Source: an uncultured Collinsella sp. (GTDB taxonomy: Bacteria > Actinomycetota > Coriobacteriia > Coriobacteriales > Coriobacteriaceae). Taken from it: a stretch of 12,024 nt of DNA. The stretch spans positions 1 to 12,024 of the forward strand of contig URBM01000056.1 of NCBI GenBank assembly GCA_900545995.1, in the 5' to 3' direction. Below the pieces are notes generated by a model. It saw only the letters and a program-made list of their open reading frames with translations. It was not told the origin of the DNA and made no database searches. Shown one piece after another: positions 1 to 6,460 of the stretch (the stretch's first letter is position 1; each line of letters opens with the position of its first letter). The translations under genes were made by a program, and so were the position numbers.

Positions 1-1291
1 GAAGCACGACCTTGCCATGATCGTGGAGGAGACGCTTCGCCAGCGCTACGAGGGCGTTAAGAACGAGGCCGGCGTGTGGATTACCCCGGCATTCCCCAAG
101 CTTATCTATGTACTCGAGGACGATAACGTTCACGAGGATTCCCCGTACTTCTACCTGACCCAGCTGGCTGCCAAGTGCACCGCCAAGCGCATGGTGCCCG
201 ATTACATCTCCGAGAAGAAGATGCGCGAGCTCAAGCTGTCTAAGGGCGAGACCGCCGGCAACGGCGATTGCTACACCTGCATGGGTTGCCGCAGTTTCCT
301 GACGCCCGACCGTTCGGGCAACGGTTTTAACAACGTTGCCAACGCGCTGAACTACGACCCGAACAAGCCCAAGTACTATGGTCGCTTTAACCAGGGCGTT
401 GTGACCATCAACCTGCCTGATGTCGCACTGAGCTCGCACCAGGATATGGACAAGTTCTGGAAGATCTTCGATGAGCGCCTTGAGCTGTGTCACCGTGCCC
501 TGCTGTGCCGTCATGAGCGCCTGATGGGTACACTTTCTGACGCCGCGCCGATTCTTTGGCAATACGGCGCCCTGGCGCGTCTGAAGAAGGGCGAGACGAT
601 CGACAAGCTGCTCGTGGGCGGATACTCTACGATCAGCCTGGGCTATGCCGGCCTGTATGAGTGCGTTAAGTACATGACGGGTCACAGCCACACCGAGAAG
701 GAGGGCACGCCGTTTGCCATGGCCGTCATGCAGCACATGAACGACAAGTGCGCCGAGTGGAAGGCCGAAAGCGATATCGACTTCTCGCTGTACGGCACCC
801 CGCTTGAGTCGACGACCTACAAGTTTGCCAAGTGCCTGCAGCGCCGTTTTGGCATTATCCCGGGCGTGACGGACAAGGGCTACATTACCAACAGCTATCA
901 CGTCCATGTGTCCGAGGAGATCGACGCATTCGACAAGCTCAAGTTCGAGGGTATGTTCCAGCAGCTTTCGCCGGGCGGTGCCATCTCCTACGTCGAGGTT
1001 CCCAACATGCAGGACAACCTCAAGGCTGTCATTCGCGTGATGCAGTACATCTACGACAACATCATGTACGCCGAGCTCAACACCAAGAGCGACTACTGCC
1101 AGGTGTGCGGCTACGACGGTGAGATCAAGATTGTCGAGGACGATGGCAAGCTGGTGTGGGAGTGCCCCAACTGCGGCAACCGCGACCAGGAGAAGATGAA
1201 TGTCGCTCGTCGTACGTGCGGCTACATCGGTACCCAGTTCTGGAACCAGGGTCGAACCGAGGAGATCCGCGACCGCGTGCTGCATCTCTAA
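1..1291 (+). CDS. nrdD: Anaerobic ribonucleoside-triphosphate reductase (class III), C-terminal part
   Basis: This enzyme reduces ribonucleoside triphosphates to deoxyribonucleotides in the cytoplasm without oxygen, using a glycyl radical. The gene is cut by the window edge: the reading frame is open from base 2, so about 429 C-terminal residues are present of a family length of roughly 700-780. Counting from the Met codon at 17, CMGCRS (88-93) contains the conserved MGCRS cysteine expected to become the thiyl radical. Two CxxC pairs (C361/C364 and C383/C386) form the C-terminal zinc site. RRTCGYIG (398-405) is the glycyl-radical loop, with Gly402 the expected radical residue. The protein ends 22 residues after this loop, as the family does. 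The activase gene nrdG follows on the same strand after a 426-base structured gap. The family assignment is secure; nothing can be said about the N-terminal ATP-cone. Confidence 0.97.
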   Translation, partial: KHDLAMIVEETLRQRYEGVKNEAGVWITPAFPKLIYVLEDDNVHEDSPYFYLTQLAAKCTAKRMVPDYISEKKMRELKLSKGETAGNGDCYTCMGCRSFLTPDRSGNGFNNVANALNYDPNKPKYYGRFNQGVVTINLPDVALSSHQDMDKFWKIFDERLELCHRALLCRHERLMGTLSDAAPILWQYGALARLKKGETIDKLLVGGYSTISLGYAGLYECVKYMTGHSHTEKEGTPFAMAVMQHMNDKCAEWKAESDIDFSLYGTPLESTTYKFAKCLQRRFGIIPGVTDKGYITNSYHVHVSEEIDAFDKLKFEGMFQQLSPGGAISYVEVPNMQDNLKAVIRVMQYIYDNIMYAELNTKSDYCQVCGYDGEIKIVEDDGKLVWECPNCGNRDQEKMNVARRTCGYIGTQFWNQGRTEEIRDRVLHL

Positions 1292-1302
1292 TAACCATCC
1301 CA

Positions 1303-1440
1303 GGCTGCCCCGTAGCGAGGCCCCGGACCTTTACTCGCTATTTCGGACAGTCCTGGCTCACGACGGAGGCGCCACTGGCGCCTCCTGTTCGTGCGGAACT
1401 CATATCGAGCAAAGGTCCGGGGCCTCGCTACGGGGCAGCC
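1303..1440. repeat. 138-base long imperfect hairpin element
   Basis: The outer arms 1303-1337 and 1406-1440 are reverse complements at 34 of 35 positions (single mismatch 1333/1410). The centre carries more inverted pairs: TAT/ATA at 1339-1341/1402-1404, CACGA/TCGTG at 1359-1363/1389-1393, and a perfect 9-bp arm at 1365-1373/1377-1385 with a 3-base loop. The whole element could therefore fold into one long hairpin. It starts 11 bases after the nrdD stop codon. No ORF with a ribosome binding site lies inside, and no T-run follows either arm, so it is not a textbook intrinsic terminator. It could be a REP/REPIN- or MITE-like mobile repeat, or an RNA-stabilising hairpin at the 3' end of nrdD. 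The structure is seen directly; the class is not known. Confidence 0.85.
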
Positions 1441-1505
1441 AAGTTGATGTAGCTGAGATGCGGCATGCGGTCTGCTCACTCCTCGAAGTTCTTAGCGGAA
1501 ATAAT

Positions 1506-1553
1506 TTGAGCTGCAGCTGCGATTTACTTGCGATGGCGGTTGAGCTGCAGCTG
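1506..1553. repeat. Two copies of a 14-base repeat with a palindromic core
   Basis: TTGAGCTGCAGCTG occurs at 1506-1519 and again at 1540-1553, offset by 34 bases. Each copy holds the perfect 10-base palindrome AGCTGCAGCT (1509-1518 and 1543-1552). Two identical palindromes about three helical turns apart, upstream of nrdG, have the form of a paired protein-binding site. They do not resemble the AT-rich NrdR box as I know it. Function is unknown, and chance or repeat-element origin is possible. Confidence 0.6.
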
Positions 1554-1618
1554 AGTATTTATTGGACCTCGAACCCTATGCTCGATGTTCGCTTCGTTCA
1601 TTGAGTTACCCTTTGCAT

Positions 1619-1702
1619 GAGGCCGGGACATATCGTCCCGCCCGCAGTTTCGCAGGCCGAAGGCCGAGAATGTTTGAGGACGGGAAGATATGTCCCGGCC
1701 TC
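1619..1702. repeat. 84-base inverted-repeat element with GGGACAT/ATGTCCC arms
   Basis: GAGGCCGGGACATATC (1619-1634) is the exact reverse complement of 1687-1702. After one mismatch the pairing continues with TCCCG/CGGGA (1636-1640/1681-1685). The interior holds GGCC-GAA-GGCC (1655-1665). The element ends 15 bases before the nrdG start codon. The arms share the core GGGACAT/ATGTCCC with the element at 7924-7994. Directly after it, CTCCCGGGAG (1700-1709) is a 10-base palindrome that includes the nrdG ribosome binding site. This could be a leader hairpin controlling nrdG or a dispersed intergenic repeat. Confidence 0.8.
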
Positions 1703-1717
1703 CCGGGAGAGTTACTT

Positions 1718-2299
1718 ATGAACTACGCGAACATTAAGTATTTCGATATTGCTGATGGTGAAGGCGTTCGTACTTCTCTGTTTGTGAGCGGGTGCCGTCG
1801 TGGGTGCAAGAATTGCTTTAACTCTGTCGCGTGGGACTTTGCTGCGGGCGAGCCGTTCGATCGCGCCGTCGAGGATAAGATTATCGAGAGTCTCGATCAT
1901 CCCTTTATCGATGGCCTGACGATTCTGGGTGGCGAGCCTATGGAGCCCGAGAATCAGGCGGGGCTTGTTGACTTTATCGAGCGCGTGCGTGCGGCCTATC
2001 CTGCTGGGTCGGGCAAGACCATTTGGTGCTTTACCGGTGACGTGCTCGAGGAGCTTATGCCGGGTGGCCGTCATCATACCGAGGTGACGGACCGTATCCT
2101 GGCCTGCCTCGACATGTTGGTGGACGGCCCGTTCGTTCAGGATCTGTACGATATCTCGTTGCGCTTTAGGGGCTCGAGCAATCAGCGCGTGATCGACATG
2201 AACGCCACGCGCGCTCGTGCTGCACGTGAGGGCGTTGCGCTTTGCGATGCTGTGGAGCTTTGGCGGGACGATCCGGTCTATTCGACCCATACTATGTAG
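1718..2299 (+). CDS. nrdG: Anaerobic ribonucleotide reductase activating protein
   Basis: This radical-SAM activase uses S-adenosylmethionine and a [4Fe-4S] cluster to generate the glycyl radical on NrdD. It is 193 residues long, a normal size. The cluster motif CRRGCKNC gives the NrdG-type CX3CX2C spacing (C26, C30, C33). GGEPM at 71-75 is the SAM-binding glycine motif, and the N-terminal IADGEGVRTSLF (11-22) is typical of the family. The frame is open upstream to 1562, but the family N-terminus begins at the ATG at 1718, which has GGGAG at 1705-1709 about 8 bases ahead, so the earlier start is rejected. It follows nrdD on the same strand, although the intervening 426 bases of inverted repeats suggest separate or post-transcriptional control. 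The stop is followed by 67 bases before folE. Confidence 0.95.
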   Translation: MNYANIKYFDIADGEGVRTSLFVSGCRRGCKNCFNSVAWDFAAGEPFDRAVEDKIIESLDHPFIDGLTILGGEPMEPENQAGLVDFIERVRAAYPAGSGKTIWCFTGDVLEELMPGGRHHTEVTDRILACLDMLVDGPFVQDLYDISLRFRGSSNQRVIDMNATRARAAREGVALCDAVELWRDDPVYSTHTM

Positions 2300-2366
2300 C
2301 TGGCAGAGGTTGCGTGCCGGCGTGGTACCATAGCGCGAACGCGAAATCGAAAAAAGTGAGGCCCAG

Positions 2367-2924
2367 ATGGTCGATCAGGAAAAAGTCGAGACTGCCATTA
2401 AGCTGCTGCTTGAAGGTATAGGCGAGGACCCAACTCGTGAGGGCCTGCTGGAGACTCCGGCACGCGTCGCCCGTATGTATGGCGAGATTGCCGGCGGTAT
2501 GGACCAGAGTGCCGAGGAGCACCTGTCCAAAACTTTTGCCGTCGCTTCGAACGATTTGGTTATCGAGCGCGACATTACGTTCTACTCGCTGTGCGAGCAT
2601 CATCTGCTGCCGTTTTATGGCAAGGCCGCCATTGGTTATATCCCTAACGGTCGGGTGGCTGGACTTTCCAAGCTCGCCCGCACGGTTGAGGTCTATGCCC
2701 GCCGTCTGCAGCTGCAGGAGCAGCTGTGTGCGCAGGTTGCCGATGCTCTCATGGAGTATCTTGCTCCCCAGGGAGCGATTGTGTTGATGGAGGCCGAGCA
2801 TATGTGCATGACGATGCGTGGCGTGCAAAAGCCCGGCACCAAGACCGTGACGCTCGCTCGCCGCGGCATCTTTGAGACCGATCCGTCGCTCGAGGAGCGA
2901 TTCTTTAGGATGCTGGACCGCTAA
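2367..2924 (+). CDS. folE: GTP cyclohydrolase I
   Basis: The enzyme converts GTP to 7,8-dihydroneopterin triphosphate, the first step of tetrahydrofolate synthesis, and works as a cytoplasmic homodecamer. The protein is 185 residues, typical for bacterial FolE. The zinc ligands are visible as C76 and H79 in SLCEHHLLPF and C147 in HMCMTMRG, with the same spacing as the E. coli enzyme (110, 113, 181). DPTREGLLETPARVARM near residues 21-37 is the conserved N-terminal signature, and GLSKLAR (99-105) is also conserved. The ATG at 2367 is preceded by GTGAGG about 7 bases upstream. It opens a same-strand folate block: the HD gene begins 2 bases after the stop, then folB. A TGGTACCAT sequence near 2323-2331 could be an extended -10 element, but the -35 is not clear. 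Confidence 0.96.
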   Translation: MVDQEKVETAIKLLLEGIGEDPTREGLLETPARVARMYGEIAGGMDQSAEEHLSKTFAVASNDLVIERDITFYSLCEHHLLPFYGKAAIGYIPNGRVAGLSKLARTVEVYARRLQLQEQLCAQVADALMEYLAPQGAIVLMEAEHMCMTMRGVQKPGTKTVTLARRGIFETDPSLEERFFRMLDR

Positions 2925-2926
2925 CC

Positions 2927-3508
2927 ATGAGAGCCGTTAACGACTTTGCATCGAAGACCGATGAGGGAACGCCGCGTCGCGGTTTTATGGCTTCGGGCCT
3001 AGCCCCCTTTGGTGCCATGCCTCGTATCGATTACATCTGTGCCAACGGCCTGTTCCGGCGGCACCTGGGCAACATTGCACAGTTGGAATCGGGGCGTATC
3101 TTCTGCCGCCACGGTATTGACCATCTGCTCGATGTCGCTCGCATTATGTGGATCAAGAATCTCGAGGAACAGCTCGAATTTGACCGCGAGATCATCTACG
3201 CCACGGCACTTCTTCACGATATCGGCAAAGATGAACAGTATGAATCGGGTATATCCCATGATGTTGCAAGCGAACGCGTCGCTGATGCGATTCTCGGCGG
3301 CATGCCCGATGACGTGGCGTTTGAGCCGGCCGATGCCGCAGCCATTAAGACGGCCATTCTGGGCCATCGAAAGCTGCGCGTGAACAGCCAACCGCTTGAG
3401 CGTCTGCTCTATGCAGCCGACAAAGCGTCGCGCGCCTGCTTTGCATGCCCCGCGCGCAATGCTTGCAACTGGAGCGATGATAAAAAGAACCTGTCGATTC
3501 GCGTGTAG
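2927..3508 (+). CDS. HD-domain phosphohydrolase in the folate cluster
   Basis: A 193-residue cytoplasmic protein with a metal-dependent HD phosphohydrolase fold. The visible motifs, in order, are CRHGIDH (histidine of motif one), LLHDIGK (the HD pair) and YAADKAS (distal aspartate). A short cysteine cluster, CFACPARNAC, lies near the C-terminus. The start at 2927 is 2 bases after folE, consistent with translational coupling, but the ribosome binding site is weak. Internal ATGs at 2987 and 3017 are possible, and the conserved region begins at about residue 31, so the first 30 residues may be an extension or untranslated. HD proteins beside folE in other Gram-positive folate clusters, and archaeal MptB (an HD enzyme acting on dihydroneopterin cyclic phosphate), make a pterin phosphate substrate plausible. 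That role is inferred, not shown. Confidence 0.85.
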   Translation: MRAVNDFASKTDEGTPRRGFMASGLAPFGAMPRIDYICANGLFRRHLGNIAQLESGRIFCRHGIDHLLDVARIMWIKNLEEQLEFDREIIYATALLHDIGKDEQYESGISHDVASERVADAILGGMPDDVAFEPADAAAIKTAILGHRKLRVNSQPLERLLYAADKASRACFACPARNACNWSDDKKNLSIRV

Positions 3509-3551
3509 TTATTTTACGCGGTCGGGGTTCTAAACGAAGGAGACGATCGCG

Positions 3552-4037
3552 ATGAGCAACAAGAAACTGCCCGAGAATGCAACCAAGACTGAAGGCGCCG
3601 AGCTCGCCCGCCGTGGAAGGGGCGAAATATCCACCGCAACGGCGGTTCCCCACGTGAGCTATGACGATCTGCGCCATGCCGACCGTATTGTCATTGATGG
3701 GCTTGAGGTTTTTGCCAACCATGGCGTGTATCCCGAGGAGAACGCGCTGGGCCAGAAGTTCATCGTGTCCTTGGTGCTCTATGCCGATCTGCGTGCAGCG
3801 GGGGAGCACGATAACCTGGACGCCTCGATTGACTACGGCTCGGTGTGCCACGATGTCGACGGCTATCTGCGCGAACATACGTTTAAGCTCATCGAGGCGG
3901 CAGCCGAGGGGACAGCCCAGATGCTGCTGCGGCGTTATCCCTCGCTGCTTGGTGTGCGCATCAAGCTCGATAAGCCGTGGGCTCCTGTTGGCCTGCCCCT
4001 GGCAAGCTGTGGCGTCGAGATCGAGCGCGTGCGCTAG
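3552..4037 (+). CDS. folB: Dihydroneopterin aldolase
   Basis: FolB cleaves 7,8-dihydroneopterin to 6-hydroxymethyl-7,8-dihydropterin and glycolaldehyde, feeding FolK and FolP. Conserved elements are NHGVYPEENALGQKF (the active-site glutamate region), SIDYGSV, LIEAAAEG and KLDKPWAP with the catalytic lysine. The protein is 161 residues; the domain begins at about residue 42, so there is an unusual low-complexity N-terminal extension of about 40 residues compared with the usual ~120-residue enzyme. The start is nevertheless well supported: AAGGAG at 3537-3542 sits 9 bases before the ATG, and no other ATG lies close to the domain start. It follows the HD gene after 43 bases. folP and folK are not in this window. 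The gene ends tail to tail, 6 bases from the ygjP-like gene. Confidence 0.93.
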   Translation: MSNKKLPENATKTEGAELARRGRGEISTATAVPHVSYDDLRHADRIVIDGLEVFANHGVYPEENALGQKFIVSLVLYADLRAAGEHDNLDASIDYGSVCHDVDGYLREHTFKLIEAAAEGTAQMLLRRYPSLLGVRIKLDKPWAPVGLPLASCGVEIERVR

Positions 4038-4043
4038 TCGACG

Positions 4044-4820
4044 CTAGAGCTTGTTGAGGGGTGGCTGCTTGAGCCGCTGCGACAGAGCTCTATTGTTGGG
4101 GCAGTACGTGTCGAGCAGAGCGTGAAACCGCTGATTGTGGCTTGGCTCGAGCAGATGGACAAGCTCGTGGGCGACAACCATGTCGAGACACTCGATGGGA
4201 TAGGCGGCGAGCTCGCGCGCGATGCGAATGGCGCCGGTTTTGGGTGTGCATGAGCCCCAGCGCGTCTTCATACTGCGTACGGAAACGCGGGAAACGGCGA
4301 CACCCATTGCGATTTCGTATGCATGCACCATATCGCGCAGCGCTGTGGTGACCTCGGAGGCATAGAGCTGGTCGATGTGGGTCTGGAGTTCTTTGGGCGT
4401 TAGGCCGTCGAGGGCTGTGCGCTGCTTTGCCTGCGCGCGCCCACTTGGTTCGTCGGCACCCATAAAACTTGCGAAGGTGGCCTGCTTGGGCCGCGGTGCG
4501 GGTGATTCAAAGTTGTGATCGAGTGCGTCCTGTACCGTGATGGGCTTGCCCCAAAGCGCAATGATGGACGAGGGGCTGAGCGGCTCTCGTGCCGTCGCCT
4601 GACGTTGCTCGCGCTGGGCAAGTCGACCGATAATCCAGGTGCTGTTGCGCTTCACAAACGCTTCGATACGCTCGCGGCTGGCGCCGAGCGGTGCGCTGGC
4701 GTGGACCTCACCGCTCGATGTGACGCGTAGGTTGAAGTTCTTGACGCGCTTTTTGGTAACGACGACGGGGATGGATGTGCCATCCGGTCGGGATGCTGTA
4801 ATCGTAAATTGCTGCGTCAA
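4044..4820 (-). CDS. YgjP-like (DUF45) zinc metallopeptidase-like protein
   Basis: A predicted metal-dependent hydrolase of the YgjP/DUF45 family. The zincin motif HELVH lies at residues 218-222 (bases 4155-4169), followed by SHNQRFH with a likely third ligand. Upstream, the region VSVRSMKTRWGSCTPKTGAIRI is the family hallmark before the metal site. The frame is open up to 4883, but the usual N-terminus is matched by a TTG start at 4820 with GAAGGA (4832-4827) 6 bases ahead. This gives 258 residues and leaves the strong hairpin at 4843-4878 outside the gene. The ATG at 4853 would lie inside that hairpin and has no clear ribosome binding site. No signal peptide or membrane segment is seen, so it is cytoplasmic. 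The substrate of this family is not established. Confidence 0.85.
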   Translation of the reverse strand: MTQQFTITASRPDGTSIPVVVTKKRVKNFNLRVTSSGEVHASAPLGASRERIEAFVKRNSTWIIGRLAQREQRQATAREPLSPSSIIALWGKPITVQDALDHNFESPAPRPKQATFASFMGADEPSGRAQAKQRTALDGLTPKELQTHIDQLYASEVTTALRDMVHAYEIAMGVAVSRVSVRSMKTRWGSCTPKTGAIRIARELAAYPIECLDMVVAHELVHLLEPSHNQRFHALLDTYCPNNRALSQRLKQPPLNKL

Positions 4821-4842
4821 AAGCGGTCCTTCAGATTGCGGA

Positions 4843-4878
4843 CGGGCCGGCATGTCGACCGTTCGGCATGCCGGCCCG
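4843..4878. terminator. Strong 12-bp hairpin between dipeptidase and ygjP-like genes
   Basis: CGGGCCGGCATG (4843-4854) and its exact reverse complement (4867-4878) flank a 12-base loop. The hairpin lies 17 bases past the dipeptidase stop codon and just upstream of the ygjP-like ribosome binding site, both on the minus strand. There is no T-run on either side, so it is not a standard intrinsic terminator. It may be a Rho-dependent 3' stabiliser or an attenuating stem between the two genes. Confidence 0.6.
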
Positions 4879-4894
4879 CTCAAGGGATGTGAAA

Positions 4895-5908
4895 TTAATA
4901 ACGCTCAAAGAAGGCAAGCGCGTTGTCGCTGCAGAGCTTCTGCATCACGGTCTTGCCAAAGTGCTTGGAAAGCATGTTCTGGAACTCGGGCATCTTGCTG
5001 GCATCGGAGAGGAAAGCGGGCACCGTGGCACCGTCCCAGTCGCCGCCGAGCGCTATGACGTCCTCGCCGCCCAGGTCGAGCCAGTGCTCGATATGTGCCG
5101 CCAGCTGGTCGAAGGTGACGTCTGCGGCGGTCTTGTCGGTTGCGTCGTTGGAAAGGAACTCGCTGCAGTAGTTGAGGCCGACGATACCGCCCATGTCGCG
5201 AATGGTGCGGAACTGGTCGTCGGTGAGGTTGCGTTTGACGCCGCAAACCGCACGGGAGTTGGAGTGGCTGGCGACGAAGGGGCGCGTGGCGTGGGCGACA
5301 ACCTCGTCAAAGCACTCATCGTTGAGGTGGGAGACGTCGAGTACCATGCCGGCGTGCTCCATCTGCGTAAGTGCCTCGATGCCGGCGGCGGTGAGGCCGG
5401 CGTGGGTATCGTGTCCGCTCGCGAGCGGTCCCTGCGCGTTCCAGCTGAGCGATGACATGAGTACGCCCAAGCTCTTAAGCACCTCGATCAGCGCGGGGTC
5501 CTCGGCAAAGAACGTGGCGTTTTCGATGGTGTGGATGCAAGCGACCTTGCCGTCCTTGAGCGCGGGGCGAATGTCTGCGGCGCTGCGCACGTTGACCATG
5601 CGGTCGTGGTTGAGCATTGCCTGGCCGCTCATATGCGCCATGATTTGCGCCTGGAAGCGCGCGGCGTGGGCGGTGGGAATCTCATCGGGGACAAACGTGG
5701 CGAAGCACTGTGCCCATGGCGTGTTGCCGATCTTTGCGAGCGAGATGGCGCAGGCGTTGCCCTCGATGAGGTCGAAATCTTGCGGATGCGTTTCGTCGCC
5801 GGGGAAATAACCGTCGGTGCCGGCGGTAAAGCGCAGGTCGAGATCGAGCGTGGCCCAGCCGATGCGGTCGGCGGTGTCGCAGTGTAGGTCAAATACGGGA
5901 TATGCCAT
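4895..5908 (-). CDS. Peptidase family M19 (renal-type) dipeptidase
   Basis: A zinc-dependent dipeptidase expected to cleave dipeptides in the cytoplasm. It is 337 residues. The binuclear metal ligands are recognisable: H9 and D11 in DLHCDT, E129 in HTIENA, H194 in DVSHLND and H215 in ASHSNSRA, with the catalytic-region GGDWDG containing D290. The frame is open to 5938, but the ATG at 5908 has GGAGG at 5917-5913 just upstream and begins four residues before the conserved PVFDLHCDT, so this start is preferred. No signal peptide is present. The next gene downstream is the ygjP-like gene after a hairpin; upstream it is divergent from slyD. Coriobacteria live on peptides, which fits, but the precise substrate (for example D-amino-acid-containing peptides) cannot be told from sequence. 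Confidence 0.93.
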   Translation of the reverse strand: MAYPVFDLHCDTADRIGWATLDLDLRFTAGTDGYFPGDETHPQDFDLIEGNACAISLAKIGNTPWAQCFATFVPDEIPTAHAARFQAQIMAHMSGQAMLNHDRMVNVRSAADIRPALKDGKVACIHTIENATFFAEDPALIEVLKSLGVLMSSLSWNAQGPLASGHDTHAGLTAAGIEALTQMEHAGMVLDVSHLNDECFDEVVAHATRPFVASHSNSRAVCGVKRNLTDDQFRTIRDMGGIVGLNYCSEFLSNDATDKTAADVTFDQLAAHIEHWLDLGGEDVIALGGDWDGATVPAFLSDASKMPEFQNMLSKHFGKTVMQKLCSDNALAFFERY

Positions 5909-5964
5909 GGTTCCTCCGGTTGCAGCGTTTCTTTGCAAACTGTCATTGAATTGTATGACTAGGG

Positions 5965-5970
5965 TATAGT
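5965..5970 (+). promoter_or_regulatory. Possible -10 element of slyD
   Basis: TATAGT lies 58 bases before the slyD start codon in the divergent gap with the dipeptidase gene. No good -35 hexamer is seen at 16-18 bases. On the other strand TACAAT (5955-5950) could serve the dipeptidase gene. Confidence 0.4.
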
Positions 5971-5987
5971 TAGCGCCATATGTTCAT

Positions 5988-6010
5988 GGCGGCCCGCGTT
6001 GTGCGCCGCC
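5988..6010 (+). other. Small hairpin in the slyD leader
   Basis: GGCGGC (5988-5993) pairs with GCCGCC (6005-6010) across an 11-base loop, between the putative -10 and the GGAGG ribosome binding site (6019-6023). It could modulate translation, but a 6-bp GC stem may also be chance in GC-rich DNA. Confidence 0.35.
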
Positions 6011-6028
6011 CTTATTACGGAGGTTACC

Positions 6029-6457
6029 ATGTCCAACCAGGGCAAGAAGGTCAAGACCCATTATCGCGGCACGCTCGATGACGGCACGCAGTTCGATAGC
6101 TCCTACGATCGCGGCGAGCCGTTGGAGTTCACCTGCGGCGCCGGTCAGATGATCAAGGGCTTTGACGCCGCTGTTGTCGACATGCAGGTGGGCGAGAAGA
6201 AGACCGTGCACATTCCTGCTGCCGATGCCTACGGCGAGCACAACCCCGAGATGGTTCTGACCTTCCCGGCCGAGCAGGTTCCCAACATCGAGCAGATTGA
6301 GAAGGGCATGAAGCTCTTCCTGTCCACGCCGAGCGGCATGCCTGTCCCCGCCGTCGTCATTGACGTGACGCCCGAGGCCGTGACGCTCGACGCCAACCAC
6401 GAGCTGGCCGGCAAGGACCTCAACTTTGATATCGAGCTCGTCGAGGTCGAGGGTTAG
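6029..6457 (+). CDS. slyD: SlyD-type FKBP peptidyl-prolyl cis-trans isomerase
   Basis: A 142-residue cytoplasmic prolyl isomerase and chaperone. The FKBP half is interrupted by the insert-in-flap domain typical of SlyD. Seen in order are THYRGTLDDGTQFDSS, a GAGQMIKGFDAAV core, the DAYGEHNPEMV flap hinge and the closing strand NHELAGKDLNFDIELV. It lacks the metal-binding His/Cys-rich tail of E. coli SlyD and ends right after the FKBP domain. The start at 6029 has GGAGG 5 bases upstream (6019-6023); an in-frame TTG at 5999 is rejected. The next gene begins 3 bases after the stop and looks like the nickel chaperone UreE. In E. coli, SlyD helps nickel insertion into hydrogenases by binding HypB, so the pair suggests metal delivery, although this SlyD lacks the tail that binds nickel. 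Confidence 0.93.
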   Translation: MSNQGKKVKTHYRGTLDDGTQFDSSYDRGEPLEFTCGAGQMIKGFDAAVVDMQVGEKKTVHIPAADAYGEHNPEMVLTFPAEQVPNIEQIEKGMKLFLSTPSGMPVPAVVIDVTPEAVTLDANHELAGKDLNFDIELVEVEG

Positions 6458-6460
6458 GCT

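Noticed and set aside
1288..1604. Short open frames on both strands across the 138-base hairpin element.
   Set aside because: Their peptides mirror each other because of the inverted repeat, lack ribosome binding sites and match no family I recognise.
1303..1702. CRISPR array or insertion-sequence ends.
   Set aside because: The repeats are inverted, not regularly spaced direct repeats, and no transposase or flanking target duplication is visible.
1562..1717. Upstream extension of nrdG by 52 codons.
   Set aside because: The extension runs through the inverted-repeat element, has no ribosome binding site or family match, and the known NrdG N-terminus begins at 1718.
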